Made by a program: the position numbers and the translations under genes | The notes under the pieces: model-generated | Told to the model about the DNA's origin: nothing | Databases searched by the model: none | What the model saw: the letters and a program-made list of their open reading frames with translations, nothing else | Origin: Rhizobiales bacterium CCH10-E5 | GTDB lineage: Bacteria; Pseudomonadota; Alphaproteobacteria; Rhizobiales; Beijerinckiaceae | Reading direction: 5' to 3' | NCBI GenBank assembly: GCA_001556125.1 | Contig: LSIG01000200.1 | Location: forward strand, 20,153-84,152 | DNA length: 64,000 nucleotides | In this document: one piece after another, positions 36,564-46,805 of the stretch | Position numbering within the stretch: position 1 is the first letter of the stretch | How the letters are laid out: every line of letters starts with the position of its first letter

Positions 36564-36768
36564 GATGGTCGTCCTCCCGGGTTTCGAGGCCGAGCAACCT
36601 ATACCCGCAAGGCGGAGCGACAACCCATGCGACTGCTAGCCGCCATGTCGCCGGCGCGGCAGAGAGGTCCGCGCTCGATCGACGCATCCCGTCATTGACG
36701 CCGCCCTTCGCAATCTGCGAAAGCCCCTCCCTCGCATTTTGCAGGATCTGGAGAGGACACCACCCCAA

Positions 36769-38478
36769 ATGCCGGTTTTCGACCCCGCCCTTGTGGACGC
36801 CGCCCAGCGTTCGGCCGCCTGGCCGTTCGAGGAAGCTCGCAAGCTCGTCGCGCGGATCGAGAAATCGGGCAAGACGGAGGTGATCTTCGAGACCGGCTAT
36901 GGCCCCTCTGGCCTGCCCCATATCGGCACCTTCGGCGAGGTCGCGCGCACCTCGATGGTTCGCCATGCCTTTCGCGTGCTCACCGGCGATGCCGTGCCCA
37001 CCCGCCTGATCGCCTTTTCCGACGACATGGACGGGCTGCGCAAGGTGCCAGACAACGTCCCCAACAAGGAGCTGCTGGCTGCCAATCTCGGCAAGCCGCT
37101 GACCGAGGTGCCGGACCCCTTCGGCACGCATGACAGCTTCGGCCGCCACAACAATGCGCGGCTTCGCGCCTTCCTCGACCAGTTCGGCTTCGACTACGAG
37201 TTCAAGTCCTCGACCGACAGCTACCGCGCCGGCGAGTTCGACGCGACGCTGCTGAAGATGCTGGCGCGCTACGACGCCATCATGAAGATCATGCTGCCGA
37301 CCCTGCGCGAGGAGCGAGCGGCCACCTATTCGCCCTTCCTGCCGATCCACCCGGTGACGCGCGTCGTCATGCAGGTCCCGATCGAGGCGCGCGACGTCGA
37401 GGCCGGCACCATTGCCTGGACCGATCCCGCCACGGGAGAGCGCTTCGTCACGCCCGTCACCGGCGGCCAGGTCAAGCTGCAGTGGAAGCCGGACTGGGCG
37501 ATGCGCTGGGTCGCGCTCGGCATCGACTACGAGATGGCGGGCAAGGACCTGATCGACTCGGTCAAGGTCTCCTCGCAGATCGCGCGCGCGCTCGACGGCA
37601 CGCCGCCCGAGGGTTTCAACTACGAGCTCTTCCTGGACGAGCAGGGCCAGAAGATCTCGAAGTCGAAGGGCAACGGCCTGACCATCGAGCAATGGCTCGA
37701 ATACGGCCCGCAGGAGAGCCTGGCGCTCTACATGTTCCAGCGCCCGCGCGAAGCCAAGAAGCTGCATTTCGACGTCATCCCGCGCGCGGTCGACGAATAT
37801 CTGCAGTTCCTCGGCGGCTATGAGCGCCAGGACTGGAAGAACCGCCTCGGCAATCCCGTCTGGCATCTCCACCATGGCGAGCCGCCGCAGCCCGAAGTCA
37901 TCGCCACCGGCGAAGGCGACAACGTCTCGCGGGCGCAGATCACCTTCGGCCTGCTGATGAACCTCGTCGCCGTCGCCAACTCCGAGGACAAGGCCGTGCT
38001 CTGGGGCTTCCTCCAGCGCTATGCGCCGGGCATTTCGCCGCAGACGCATCCGCGCCTCGACGCGCTGGTCGGCTACGCGATCGCCTATTTCCGCGACTTC
38101 GTGAAGCCGGCGAAGAACTACCGCCTCGCAGACGAGACGGAAGTGGCGGCCTTCACCGCGCTCGACGCCGCGCTGGCCGCCCTGCCGGCGGATGCGAGCG
38201 CCGAGACGGTGCAGGACACGGCGCTCGATGTCGCCCGCGCCATCCCGCGCTACCAGAACCTCGCCGCCAAGAACGCCACGCCCGAGCGGCCCGGTGTCTC
38301 CGGCGAGTGGTGGAAGGCGATCTACCAGGTCTTCTTCGGCGAGGATCAGGGCCCGCGCTTCGGCTCCTTCGCCGCGATCTACGGCCTCGCCAACACCCGC
38401 GCCCTGATCGCCAAGGCGCTATCCGGCGCGCTGGTCGAGGAGCACGCGGCGTTCGTCGAAGGACGGAAATCGGACTGA
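36769..38478 (+). CDS. lysK: Lysyl-tRNA synthetase, class I
   Basis: Charges tRNA-Lys using the class I fold found in archaea and many alphaproteobacteria (569 residues). The catalytic motifs are the HIGH-like P-H51-I-G53 in [14 protein letters not shown] and K295-ISKS in the KMSKS loop; the [14 protein letters not shown] helical domain is near the C-terminus. ATG 36769 is preferred over TTG 36739, since GGAGAGG (36750-36756) lies 12 bases upstream. A monocistronic-looking gene divergent from the amidohydrolase. This is probably the cell's main LysRS, which cannot be proven from the window. Confidence 0.94.
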   Translation: MPVFDPALVDAAQRSAAWPFEEARKLVARIEKSGKTEVIFETGYGPSGLPHIGTFGEVARTSMVRHAFRVLTGDAVPTRLIAFSDDMDGLRKVPDNVPNKELLAANLGKPLTEVPDPFGTHDSFGRHNNARLRAFLDQFGFDYEFKSSTDSYRAGEFDATLLKMLARYDAIMKIMLPTLREERAATYSPFLPIHPVTRVVMQVPIEARDVEAGTIAWTDPATGERFVTPVTGGQVKLQWKPDWAMRWVALGIDYEMAGKDLIDSVKVSSQIARALDGTPPEGFNYELFLDEQGQKISKSKGNGLTIEQWLEYGPQESLALYMFQRPREAKKLHFDVIPRAVDEYLQFLGGYERQDWKNRLGNPVWHLHHGEPPQPEVIATGEGDNVSRAQITFGLLMNLVAVANSEDKAVLWGFLQRYAPGISPQTHPRLDALVGYAIAYFRDFVKPAKNYRLADETEVAAFTALDAALAALPADASAETVQDTALDVARAIPRYQNLAAKNATPERPGVSGEWWKAIYQVFFGEDQGPRFGSFAAIYGLANTRALIAKALSGALVEEHAAFVEGRKSD

Positions 38479-38485
38479 GACAACC

Positions 38486-38579
38486 GTCATTCTCGCGCGC
38501 CGCAGCGCGGCGACCCGGGAATCTCTCAGACGAGTCCGGGCTGGAATCCGAGATGGTCGGGTCAAGCCCGACCATGACG
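38486..38579. repeat. Composite palindromic intergenic element, copy F
   Basis: It starts GTCATTCTCG and ends in a clean hairpin ATGGTCGGG (38553-38561) / CCCGACCAT (38567-38575) plus GACG. The left half is GC-rich and less symmetric. It fills the gap between lysK and the nitroreductase gene. Confidence 0.75.
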
Positions 38580-38593
38580 AGGTGAGACGACAC

Positions 38594-39274
38594 ATGACAC
38601 CCGCCCAGGCCGTCGAGCAGGCCATCACCTCCCGCCGCGCCACCCGCGCCTTTTTGCCGACACCCGTCGACCCTGCCCTGCTGCACCGGCTGATCGAGGT
38701 CGCGTCCCGCGCGCCGAGCGGCACAAACATGCAGCCCTGGAAGCTGCGCGTGATCGGGCCGCAGGCGCGGGCACGGCTGGAGAGCGCCCTGCTGGCGGCA
38801 CTGGACGATCCCGGCTTCGTCCAGTCCGAGGAATATCGCTACTATCCCGAGACGTTCCGCGAGCCCTATCTCTCGCGCCGCCGCAAGGTCGGCTGGGATC
38901 TCTACGGCTTGCTCGGCGTCGCCAAGGGCGATGTCGCGGGCATGAAGCGCCAGAGCGCCGCCAATCTGCGCTTCTTCGACGCCCCCGTCGCGCTGATGCT
39001 GACGGTCGACCGCGATCTTGAGATCGGCTCCTGGATCGATCTCGGGATGTTCCTGCAGAGCCTGCTGATCGCGGCACAGGGGCATGGCCTGCAATCCTGC
39101 CCGCAGGCGATCTTCGCGCGTTTCCACCCTGTCGTGCGCCGCGAACTCGCCATCCCCGAGAGCGAGATCGTGGTCTGCGGCATTGCCATCGGCCATGCCG
39201 ATCCGGCGGCGCCCCAGAATGGCCTCGTCGCGGAGCGCGAGCCGGTCGAGGGCTTCACCACCTGGCTGGATTAA
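38594..39274 (+). CDS. Nitroreductase family protein
   Basis: FMN-dependent oxidoreductase of the NfsB/BluB fold (226 residues). The N-terminal SRRATRAF (FMN-phosphate-binding arginines) and SRAPSGTNMQPWKLRVI are diagnostic, and the C-terminal half has the expected SLLIAAQGHGLQSCPQAIFARF helix. The substrate could be a nitroaromatic, quinone or flavin. ATG 38594 is preferred over GTG 38582 because GAGGTGAG then serves as ribosome binding site. Three bases separate its stop from that of the convergent DUF808 gene. Confidence 0.85.
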   Translation: MTPAQAVEQAITSRRATRAFLPTPVDPALLHRLIEVASRAPSGTNMQPWKLRVIGPQARARLESALLAALDDPGFVQSEEYRYYPETFREPYLSRRRKVGWDLYGLLGVAKGDVAGMKRQSAANLRFFDAPVALMLTVDRDLEIGSWIDLGMFLQSLLIAAQGHGLQSCPQAIFARFHPVVRRELAIPESEIVVCGIAIGHADPAAPQNGLVAEREPVEGFTTWLD

Positions 39275-39277
39275 GGA

Positions 39278-40234
39278 TCAGGCGCCGCGCACGCGCTTGA
39301 GCACGGGCTCGACGGCATAGTGCATCACGACGATCGCGACGCCGCCGACGACGAGCCCGAAGATGGCCGAGAACACCGCCCCTGCCAGCCACTCGACGAT
39401 GCCGCCGAGAGGCAGCCAGCGGCCGGCCGCGGCGGCGATGTCGTGGCTGGCATGGCCCAGCATGGTCAGCCCGAACTCTTCCAGCCCGTGAATGATGATG
39501 CCCCCGCCGACCCAGAGCATGGCGGCCGTCCCGACGGCGCCGAGCGCGGTGAGGAAATGCGGCATGCCGACGACCAGCGCACGCCCGAACCATCGCACAG
39601 GTGCAAAACGGCGCTGGGCCAATGCGAGCCCGACATCGTCCGCCTTCACAATCAGCGCCACGGCGCCATAGACCAGCGCGGTGATGCCGATGCCGACCAC
39701 CGCCAGCACGATCGCCTGCATCTGGAAAGAGGCCGTCGAGACGGTCGACAGGGTGATCGCCATGATCTCGGCCGAGAGGATGAAATCGGTCTTGATCGCG
39801 CCGGCGATCTTCTGTTCCTCGAGCAGCTTGGGATCGAGCGCCGCCTTGCCGGCTTCCGCCGGCGTCGCGGCGGCATGCGGCACGACCAGCTCGACGATCT
39901 TTTCGGCGCCCTCATAGCACAGATAGACTCCGCCCATCATCAGGAGCGGCGTGATCAGCCAGGGCGCGACCAGCGCCAGGATCAGCGCCCCCGGCAGCAG
40001 GAAGAGCAGCTTGTTCTTCAGCGAGCCGAGCGCGATCTTCCAGATGATCGGCAGTTCGCGCGAGGCGGCGAAACCCACCGCATAGCGCGGCGTCACCGCC
40101 GCATCGTCGATGACGATGCCGGCCGCCTTGGTGCCGGCCTTGGTCGCCTGCGCGACGACGTCGTCGACCGAGGACGCCGCAACCTTGGCGATGCCGGCGA
40201 TATCGTCGAGCAGTGCAAACAGTCCCGAGGCCAC
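39278..40234 (-). CDS. DUF808 family membrane protein (YedI-like)
   Basis: Integral membrane protein of 318 residues that matches DUF808 throughout: MASGLFALLDDIAGIAKVAA, then DDVVAQATKAGTKAAGIVIDDAAVTPRYAVGF, ELPIIWKIALGSLKNKLLFLLP, and a GGGIIIHGLEEFG helix near residue 245. About six membrane helices are predicted. The biochemical function is unknown. It starts with GTG at 40234, preceded by GGGGGAG on the minus strand. It lies downstream of the thiolase gene in the same direction, with a hairpin between them. Confidence 0.85.
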   Translation of the reverse strand: MASGLFALLDDIAGIAKVAASSVDDVVAQATKAGTKAAGIVIDDAAVTPRYAVGFAASRELPIIWKIALGSLKNKLLFLLPGALILALVAPWLITPLLMMGGVYLCYEGAEKIVELVVPHAAATPAEAGKAALDPKLLEEQKIAGAIKTDFILSAEIMAITLSTVSTASFQMQAIVLAVVGIGITALVYGAVALIVKADDVGLALAQRRFAPVRWFGRALVVGMPHFLTALGAVGTAAMLWVGGGIIIHGLEEFGLTMLGHASHDIAAAAGRWLPLGGIVEWLAGAVFSAIFGLVVGGVAIVVMHYAVEPVLKRVRGA

Positions 40235-40253
40235 GATACAGATCTCCCCCCTG

Positions 40254-40273
40254 GCGCCGCCCCATGGCGGCGC
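40254..40273 (-). terminator. Stem-loop after the thiolase gene
   Basis: GCGCCGCC (40254-40261) pairs with GGCGGCGC (40266-40273) around CCAT. It is downstream of the thiolase stop and upstream of the DUF808 start on the minus strand, without a U tract. Confidence 0.35.
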
Positions 40274-40306
40274 GCCCTCACCTAGACGCGGCAGCGCCGG
40301 TTTGGT

Positions 40307-41494
40307 TCAGACCGGGTTGATCTCGAACAGGCCGGCGCAGCCCATGCCGCCCGCCACGCACATCGTCACCACCGCATAGCGCGCCTTGCGGCGGCGGCCC
40401 TCCAGCAGCGCATGGCCGACGAGACGGGCCCCGCTCATGCCGAAGGGATGGCCGATCGCGATCGCCCCGCCATTGACGTTGACCTTGTCGGGATCGATGC
40501 CGAGCCGGTCGCGGCAATAGAGCGACTGCGAGGCGAAGGCTTCGTTCAGCTCCCAGAGATCGATGTCGGCGACGGTGAGCCCGTTGCGTTCCAGCAGCCT
40601 AGGCACCGCGAAGACCGGGCCGATGCCCATCTCGTCGGGCTCGCAGCCGGCAGCCGCGAAACCGCGGAAGATGCCGAGCGGCGACAGACCGCGCCGCGCC
40701 GCCTCCGCGGCCGACATCACGACACTGGCCGAGGCGCCGTCCGAGAGCTGGCTGGCATTGCCGGCGGTGACGAACTGGTCCTCGCCGCGCACGGGCTTGA
40801 GCTTGAGCAGCCCCTCCAGCGTGGTGTCGGGCCGGTTGCCTTCGTCCTTCGCCAGCGTCACCGGCTTCTGGCTGACCTCGCCGGTCGCCTTGTCGGTGAC
40901 CGCCATCACGGCGCTCATCGGCACGATCTCGTCGTCGAACAGACCGCGCTCCTGGGCTGCGGCCGTGCGCTGCTGGCTCGCCAGCGAGAACTCGTCCTGG
41001 GCCTGCCGCGAGATGCCATAGCGCTGCGCCACGATGTCGGCCGTTTCGATCATCGTCGTGTAGATCGTCGGCTTGTTGGCGAGCAGCCACTCGTTCTGGG
41101 CGAGGTCGCGCCGGGTCACCGGCTGCACCAGCGAGATGGATTCAACGCCGCCGCCGACAGCGACCGGCACCCCGTCCATCACCACCCGCCGCGCGGCATG
41201 GGCGATCGCCTCAAGCCCCGAGGCGCAGAAGCGGCTGACCGTGACCCCGGCCGACTGCACCGGGATGCCGGCGACCAGCGCGGCATGACGCGCGACATTG
41301 AGCCCCGTCGCCGCCTCCGGATAGCCGCAGCCCAAGACCACCTCCTCGACCGCCTCGGGCTCGAGACCGGCGCGCTCCAGCGCGTGCCGGATCGCATGGG
41401 CCGCCATGTCGGCGCCGCGGACCTGGTTGAAGGCCCCGCGATGGGCCTTGCCGATCGGCGTGCGCGCCGTGGAGACGATGACGGCTTCGGTCAT
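40307..41494 (-). CDS. Acetyl-CoA C-acyltransferase (thiolase)
   Basis: Degradative-type thiolase of 395 residues that cleaves 3-ketoacyl-CoA in the last step of beta-oxidation. Active-site residues are C90 (SRFCASG), H349 (GHPFGMSG) and C379 ([10 protein letters not shown]). The start is ATG 41494; the upstream frame covers repeat sequence. It follows the FadJ-like gene on the minus strand, separated by palindromic element E, so both may be one transcript. Resembles FadA/FadI-type enzymes more than the biosynthetic PhaA because of its genomic partner; the distinction is inference. Confidence 0.88.
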   Translation of the reverse strand: MTEAVIVSTARTPIGKAHRGAFNQVRGADMAAHAIRHALERAGLEPEAVEEVVLGCGYPEAATGLNVARHAALVAGIPVQSAGVTVSRFCASGLEAIAHAARRVVMDGVPVAVGGGVESISLVQPVTRRDLAQNEWLLANKPTIYTTMIETADIVAQRYGISRQAQDEFSLASQQRTAAAQERGLFDDEIVPMSAVMAVTDKATGEVSQKPVTLAKDEGNRPDTTLEGLLKLKPVRGEDQFVTAGNASQLSDGASASVVMSAAEAARRGLSPLGIFRGFAAAGCEPDEMGIGPVFAVPRLLERNGLTVADIDLWELNEAFASQSLYCRDRLGIDPDKVNVNGGAIAIGHPFGMSGARLVGHALLEGRRRKARYAVVTMCVAGGMGCAGLFEINPV

Positions 41495-41540
41495 GGAACG
41501 TGTCTTCCTGTGTGATTTCGAAATTGTTTCGATCTCCGCC

Positions 41541-41633
41541 GTCATCCCGGGCGACCGCAGGGAGACCCGGGATCCATGCCGGAATCGTTCAGGCATGGAT
41601 CCCGGGTCTTCGCTTCGCTGCGTCCGGGATGAC
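41541..41633. repeat. Composite palindromic intergenic element, copy E (nested perfect palindromes)
   Basis: Outer arms GTCATCCCGG (41541-41550) and CCGGGATGAC (41624-41633) enclose perfect 17-bp inner arms GACCCGGGATCCATGCC (41564-41580) and GGCATGGATCCCGGGTC (41592-41608). It sits between the FadJ-like and thiolase genes. Confidence 0.92.
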
Positions 41634-41639
41634 CACCGG

Positions 41640-43727
41640 TTAAACCACCCTGTTCTTCAGATCGGCGAAGCCCTTGCCTTCGTCCGCGAGCCGGCGCAAC
41701 AGCGGTGCCGGCTGCAGCGTGTCATCACCGGTCTCAGCCGCCTGCTGCTCCAGCCGCGCGACGATGGCCCCGAGACCGACCGTATCGGCCCAGTACATCG
41801 GCCCTCCACGCCAGGCCGGCCAATTGTAGCCGTTGAGCCAGATCACGTCGATGTCGCCGGGTCGCGCCGCGATGCCCTCCTCGAGGATCCGCGCGCCCTC
41901 GTTCACCATCGGGTCGAGCAGGCGCGACAGGATCTCATCGGACGAGAAGCTTCGCCGCGTCAGGCCCTGTTCCTCAGAGATGCGCGCAATCAGCGCCTCG
42001 ACCTCCGGATCGCGCTGCCCGCTGCGGGCGCCCTCCGGATAGAGGAAATAGCCGCGCCCGGTCTTCTGGCCGAACCAGCCGGCCTCGCAGATCGCATCCG
42101 CCACCGCCGCCGTCTTGCCGCGGGCCTTACGCGAGCGCCAGCCGATGTCGTTGCCGGCGAGATCGGCCATGGCGCAGGGTCCCATCTTGAAGCCGAAGCC
42201 GGTCAGCGCGGCATCGACCTCATACGGCAACGCGCCGGCAATCAGCAGCCGCTCGGTCGCGCGGGTGCGCGCCTCGAGCATCCGGTTGCCGACGAAGCCG
42301 AAGCCGTTGCCGACCACGACCGGCACCTTGCCGAGCCGGCGGCCCAGCGCCATCGCCGTCACCACCGTATCCTCGGCCACGCCCTGCGGCCGCACCACTT
42401 CGAGCAGCTTCATCACATTCGCCGGGCTAAAGAAGTGCATCCCCAGCACGTCCTGCGGCCGGCGCGTCGCCGCCGCGATCGTGGGCACGTCGAGATAGGA
42501 GGTGTTGCTGGCAAGGATCGCGCCGGGCCTGGCGATGCCGTCGAGCGCCGCGAAGATCTGCTGCTTGACGCCCATTTCCTCGAAGGCGGCCTCGATGACG
42601 ATGTCCGCTTCGGCTGCGGCGGCGAGGCCCACCGCGGGCGTGATCAGCGCCATGCGCGCATCGCGCTTTTCCGGCGTCAACGAGCCGCGCGTCACCGACA
42701 TCTCATAGATCGCCGCGACACGGTTCATGCCGTTGTCGATCTGTGCTTGTTCCTGCTCGATCAGCGTCACGGGGATGCCGGCATTGGCGAAGCACATGGC
42801 GATGCCGCCGCCCATCGTACCAGCCCCGATCACCGCAGCCTTTGCGATCGGGCGCGGCTTCACTTCCGCGCCGATGCCGGGCACGCGAGCGATCTCGCGC
42901 TCCGCGAAGAAGACATGCCGCAGCGCAGCCGAACGCGGATCGGCGACGAGCTTCAGGAACAGCGCCCGCTCGACGGCGAGCCCCTCCGCAAAGTTCAGTT
43001 CGAAGGCGCCGCGTACGGCCTCGATCAAGGCGGCGACATTCGGCAGATCGGCCGACTTCTTCAGCGCATCCGCGGCAAGCGCCTCGAAGGCCGCTCGATC
43101 GGCCGCCGTCAGTTTCGCGCTGGACTGGCTGAGGCGCAGCGGTGCGCCCCGACTCGCCAGCATGTGCGCCTGCGCCACGGCGGCGGCAATGAGATCCTCG
43201 CCCGTCACCGCATCGACCAGCCCGAGCTCCAGCGCCTTGCCGGCATTGACGGGCTCCCCCGAGAGCATCAGCGGGAAGGCCTTCGCCGCCCCGATCAGCC
43301 GCGGCAGGCGCTGCGTGCCGCCCGCACCGGGGATCAGTCCCAGCCTGACCTCGGGCAGGCCGAGCGACGCGGTCGGCGCCGCGACGCGACCATGGCAGGC
43401 GAGCGCGACCTCGAGACCGCCGCCGAGCGCCGCCCCCTGGATCGCGGCGACGAGCGGCTTCGGGCAGGCTTCGATCGCATCGAGCACGTCCGGCAGATAG
43501 GGTGCGAGCAGCGGCTTGCCGAATTCGCTGATATCTGCGCCGGCGATGAAGGCGCGGCCCGCCGCCGCCAGCACGATGGCGCTCACCGTCGCATCGGCGC
43601 CCGCCTCCGCAATGACGCGGGCGAGATCGGCCCGCAGGGCCTGGCCGAGAGCGTTGACGGGAGGGTTGTCGATCGTCGCGATCGCGATCTCGCCCTGACG
43701 GGCGAGCCGGACGGTCTCCATAGGCAT
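41640..43727 (-). CDS. fadJ: Bifunctional enoyl-CoA hydratase / 3-hydroxyacyl-CoA dehydrogenase (FadJ/FadB-like)
   Basis: Two-step beta-oxidation enzyme of 695 residues. The N-terminal crotonase domain (about 1-190) has the oxyanion-hole segment [16 protein letters not shown] and [20 protein letters not shown]. The NAD-binding domain begins at about 297 (G301-A-G-T-M-G) and contains [15 protein letters not shown] with the catalytic His, then two C-terminal dehydrogenase domains with [11 protein letters not shown]. Two methionines (1 and 3) are possible starts. Operon with the downstream thiolase; divergent from an enoyl-CoA hydratase gene. No acyl-CoA dehydrogenase or ligase is in the window. 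Confidence 0.92.
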   Translation of the reverse strand: MPMETVRLARQGEIAIATIDNPPVNALGQALRADLARVIAEAGADATVSAIVLAAAGRAFIAGADISEFGKPLLAPYLPDVLDAIEACPKPLVAAIQGAALGGGLEVALACHGRVAAPTASLGLPEVRLGLIPGAGGTQRLPRLIGAAKAFPLMLSGEPVNAGKALELGLVDAVTGEDLIAAAVAQAHMLASRGAPLRLSQSSAKLTAADRAAFEALAADALKKSADLPNVAALIEAVRGAFELNFAEGLAVERALFLKLVADPRSAALRHVFFAEREIARVPGIGAEVKPRPIAKAAVIGAGTMGGGIAMCFANAGIPVTLIEQEQAQIDNGMNRVAAIYEMSVTRGSLTPEKRDARMALITPAVGLAAAAEADIVIEAAFEEMGVKQQIFAALDGIARPGAILASNTSYLDVPTIAAATRRPQDVLGMHFFSPANVMKLLEVVRPQGVAEDTVVTAMALGRRLGKVPVVVGNGFGFVGNRMLEARTRATERLLIAGALPYEVDAALTGFGFKMGPCAMADLAGNDIGWRSRKARGKTAAVADAICEAGWFGQKTGRGYFLYPEGARSGQRDPEVEALIARISEEQGLTRRSFSSDEILSRLLDPMVNEGARILEEGIAARPGDIDVIWLNGYNWPAWRGGPMYWADTVGLGAIVARLEQQAAETGDDTLQPAPLLRRLADEGKGFADLKNRVV

Positions 43728-43918
43728 GCGTCCCTGCTGTGCCGGCGCTGGGGCGCGGCCGGTCGAGGGCGAAGGAGGACATGGCGAAGGTCCCCTTTGT
43801 CAAGCAGGCCGCACGCTTGACCCCCTGCGAAGCGGCATGCCAAGCCTGCCGCCGAGAGCCGGGCCCAGGAGCATCGATGCGCGGGACCCAGCCGGGCTTA
43901 AGGGATGGAGATCCGGGA

Positions 43919-44662
43919 ATGAGCAGCGCCGTTCTGACCGAAACCGTGGCGCCCGGCGTACTGCAGATCACGATGAACCGGCCCGAGCGCAAGAACGCAC
44001 TCGACCGCGCCAGCTATCTCGGCCTGATCGACGCGTTCGCCGCGGCGGAAGCCGATGCCGAGATCCGCGCCATCCTCGTCACCGGCGCGGGCGGCTGTTT
44101 CACTAGCGGCAACGACATCCGCGATTTCGCGGCTTCCGCCGATGACGGCGCCCGCGTCGCGATGGATTTCCTCGGCGCGATCTCGACGGCGACCAAGCCG
44201 GTTGTCGCGGCGGTGGAGGGCTTCGCGGTCGGCATCGGCACAACGATGCTGCTGCATTGCGATCTCGCCTTTGCCGGAACGGGCGCGATGTTCCGCATGC
44301 CCTTCGTCACGCTCGGGCTCTGCCCGGAGGGCGCGTCGAGCTATCTGCTGCCGCTCGCGGCGGGCTCCAAGCGCGCGGCCGAACTGCTGATGCTGGGCGA
44401 GAGCTTCGGCCCCCAGGCGGCACTGGAGGCGGGCCTGCTCAACGCCGTCCTGGCCGAAGGCAAGGCGCTGGAGGCTGCGCTCGACAAGGCGAAGGCGCTG
44501 GCGGCCCTGCCGCCGCAATCGGTCGCGCTGACCAAGATGCTGCTCAAGCGCGGCCAGGCGGCCGCCGTGGCCGAGACGCTGTCGACGGAAGCGCGGCATT
44601 TCGGCGAACGCCTGCGCTCGGCCGAGGCCCAAGCCGCCTTCGCCGCCTTCCTCAAGCGCTGA
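43919..44662 (+). CDS. Enoyl-CoA hydratase/isomerase family protein
   Basis: Single-domain crotonase of 247 residues. The conserved [25 protein letters not shown] (first oxyanion-hole backbone amide) and [22 protein letters not shown] regions are present. The segment [18 protein letters not shown] has Cys-Pro-Glu where many hydratases have a catalytic Glu, more like isomerase-type (PaaG/ECI) members, so hydratase versus isomerase is open. The start at 43919 (GGAG about nine bases upstream) fits homologues; an in-frame ATG at 43781 with AGGAGG two to three bases before it would add 46 residues. Confidence 0.83.
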   Translation: MSSAVLTETVAPGVLQITMNRPERKNALDRASYLGLIDAFAAAEADAEIRAILVTGAGGCFTSGNDIRDFAASADDGARVAMDFLGAISTATKPVVAAVEGFAVGIGTTMLLHCDLAFAGTGAMFRMPFVTLGLCPEGASSYLLPLAAGSKRAAELLMLGESFGPQAALEAGLLNAVLAEGKALEAALDKAKALAALPPQSVALTKMLLKRGQAAAVAETLSTEARHFGERLRSAEAQAAFAAFLKR

Positions 44663-44667
44663 GAGAA

Positions 44668-44692
44668 GTCGGGAGGCTGGCGCCTTCCCGAC
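44668..44692. terminator. Stem-loop between convergent genes
   Basis: GTCGGGA (44668-44674) pairs with TCCCGAC (44686-44692) in the 48-base gap between the enoyl-CoA hydratase and tctA stops. A bidirectional terminator is possible; no clear U tract. Confidence 0.35.
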
Positions 44693-44710
44693 CCTGTCAT
44701 CGCGACGACG

Positions 44711-46225
44711 TCAGGCCTTGGCGCCGTCCGTGCCCACGGCCGCTCGCGAGGCGCCGAAGGGCAGCGCCTTCCAGATCATGAAGGCCCAGATCGCCATCGT
44801 GCAGACACCGAGCACCCCGGCGATGGGTCGCGACAGGAAGCCGATCAGCGACCCGTCCGCCTTGATCATCGACGACATGAAGTTCTGCTCCAGCATCTCG
44901 CCGAGCACGAGCCCGAGGATCAGCGGCGCCACGGGCACGCCATGTTCTTCCAGCAGCCAACCGAAAATGCCCATCACCACCATCAGAACCACGCCATAGA
45001 GCGAGTTCGTCATGGCGTAGGAGCCGACGATGCAGAAGATCAGAATGATCGGCAGCAGGATGTTGCGCGGCACCCGCAGGATCTGCTTGGCCGATTTGAT
45101 CGCCGCCCAGCCGAGCGGGAACATGATCAAATTGGCGAGAATGAAGATGATGAAGACGGCGTAGATCAGCTCCGGAGTCTGCAGGAACACGCTCGGCCCC
45201 GGATTCATCCCCTTCATGTAGAGCACGCCGATCACGATGGCCGTGATCGAATCGCCTGGGATGCCGAAGACGAGTGCCGGGATCCAGGCGCCGCCGAGCG
45301 CGGAGTTGTTGGCGGAGGTCGAGTCGACGATGCCCTCGATATGGCCGGTTCCGAACTTCTCCGGCTCCTTGGACGTCTTCTTGGAGACCGCATAGGAAAC
45401 CCAGGCCGCGATGTCGGCCCCCGCGCCCGGCAGAGCTCCGATCACGGTCCCGATCGTCGAACCGCGCAGGAAGTTGAACCAGTACTTCTTGAACACGCCC
45501 CCGACGCCGGTCATCAGACTGCCGACGGCCTGGGCAACGACGGCCCCGCCCTTCTCCATCGTCACGGCGCCGCGCAGCAGTTCGGAAACCGCGAACATGC
45601 CGATCAGCGTCGGAATGAAGTTGATGCCGGAGAGCAGATCGACATTGCCGAAGGTGAAGCGCGGCTGTCCTGCCGCGGGATCGATGCCGATGCAGCCGAT
45701 CGCCAGCCCGATGAAGAGCGACAGCAGGCCCTTCAACGGGTCCCCTGTGCCGATGAAGACGGCGCAGGTCAGGCCGAGGCAGGCCAGCCAGAAATACTCG
45801 AAGGACGAGAAATTGATCGCGACCTCGGCCAGCACCGGCGCCAGCACAATCAGGATGACGACGCCGAAGATGCCACCCAGCACCGAGAACACCAGGTTGA
45901 CGCCCATGCAGAGATCGAGCTGACCCTTCTTGGTCATCTCGTAGCTCTCGTCGGCATAGGCGGCCGAGGCCGGCGTGCCCGGCATCCGCAGCATCGCGGC
46001 GGGAATGTCGCCCGCGAAGATCGCCATCGCGGTGGCGGTGACGATCGCCCCTAGCGCCGGAACGGGCGCCATGAAGAAGGTCACCGGCACCAGCAGCGCC
46101 GTCGCCATCGTTGCCGTCAGGCCGGGCATGGCGCCGACGAACATGCCGAACATGGCCGAACCCATGATGACCGCGAGAACGGTCGGGTCGAAAACCAGCC
46201 CGAAGGCGGTTGAAATCGCTGTCAT
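44711..46225 (-). CDS. tctA: Tripartite tricarboxylate transporter large permease (TctA)
   Basis: Large membrane subunit (504 residues, about twelve helices) of a tripartite tricarboxylate-type transporter. Two conserved glycine-rich repeats are visible: GAMPGLTATMATALLVP with PAAMLRMPGTPASAA, and GALPGAGADIAAWVSYAVSKKTSKEPEKFG with GGAWIPALVFGIPGDSITAIVIG. Substrate is set by the binding protein and cannot be read here. It is the last gene of tctC-tctB-tctA on the minus strand, ten bases after tctB. Confidence 0.93.
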   Translation of the reverse strand: MTAISTAFGLVFDPTVLAVIMGSAMFGMFVGAMPGLTATMATALLVPVTFFMAPVPALGAIVTATAMAIFAGDIPAAMLRMPGTPASAAYADESYEMTKKGQLDLCMGVNLVFSVLGGIFGVVILIVLAPVLAEVAINFSSFEYFWLACLGLTCAVFIGTGDPLKGLLSLFIGLAIGCIGIDPAAGQPRFTFGNVDLLSGINFIPTLIGMFAVSELLRGAVTMEKGGAVVAQAVGSLMTGVGGVFKKYWFNFLRGSTIGTVIGALPGAGADIAAWVSYAVSKKTSKEPEKFGTGHIEGIVDSTSANNSALGGAWIPALVFGIPGDSITAIVIGVLYMKGMNPGPSVFLQTPELIYAVFIIFILANLIMFPLGWAAIKSAKQILRVPRNILLPIILIFCIVGSYAMTNSLYGVVLMVVMGIFGWLLEEHGVPVAPLILGLVLGEMLEQNFMSSMIKADGSLIGFLSRPIAGVLGVCTMAIWAFMIWKALPFGASRAAVGTDGAKA

Positions 46226-46235
46226 GCCGGTCTCC

Positions 46236-46703
46236 TCAGAGCACGCTGTCGAGGATGCCGCGCGGCAGCGGAACTCGCATGAGGTTGCCGAAGAAGTATT
46301 GCACCGCGATCGTCATCACGACCGCCACGATCAGTGCGATGACCGGCCGCACGCCGAACCACAGGAACAGAACGAGCTGGATCAGGAAGGCGGTCGGGAT
46401 GAAGCCGAGCGGCTCGGACGCGACGAGGTAGAACAGCATCGCCGCCAGCATCAGTGCGAAGGAGGCCAGCCGCCGCGGACTGCGGGCCCAACCATCGAGC
46501 ACCAGCAGCGGGCGTCCTCCGGCCCGCCATTCACGCAGCATCAGCAGCAGGGAAAAGAGGATGATCCCGCCCCCGATGATCCGGGGGAACAGGCTCGGGC
46601 CGTATTTCTGGCCCGGGAAAGGGGGGAACGTGAAGGTCATCGCGATCATCGCGCCGGCGATAAGCAGGAACGCGGTGCCGACGACGGCATCGTTGAAGCG
46701 CAT
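46236..46703 (-). CDS. tctB: Tripartite tricarboxylate transporter small permease (TctB)
   Basis: Small membrane subunit (155 residues, four predicted helices). The FPGQKYGPSLFPRIIGGGIIL segment, where Gly-Pro-x-x-Phe-Pro marks the first periplasmic loop, is typical of TctB. The start is ATG 46703 at the first helix; the in-frame upstream methionine lies in the hairpin-containing gap after tctC. Confidence 0.87.
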   Translation of the reverse strand: MRFNDAVVGTAFLLIAGAMIAMTFTFPPFPGQKYGPSLFPRIIGGGIILFSLLLMLREWRAGGRPLLVLDGWARSPRRLASFALMLAAMLFYLVASEPLGFIPTAFLIQLVLFLWFGVRPVIALIVAVVMTIAVQYFFGNLMRVPLPRGILDSVL

Positions 46704-46762
46704 CGGACAGACTTTCTGAGACAGGACGCATCCCGGTGCGCGCGGCACCGGGACGATGGCGT

Positions 46763-46795
46763 GACCGCGACCGCAGATGTCGCGCGGTCGCGGTC
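46763..46795 (-). terminator. Strong stem-loop between tctC and tctB
   Basis: GACCGCGACCGC (46763-46774) and GCGGTCGCGGTC (46784-46795) form a perfect 12-bp stem, 11 bases past the tctC stop on the minus strand. There is no U tract, so it may protect the tctC mRNA 3' end or block processive decay rather than terminate. Confidence 0.55.
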
Positions 46796-46805
46796 GTCAG
46801 AACCG

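Noticed and set aside
36769..38478. Recent transfer from archaea of the class I lysyl-tRNA synthetase
   Set aside because: Class I LysRS is normal in many alphaproteobacteria, and base composition matches the neighbours.
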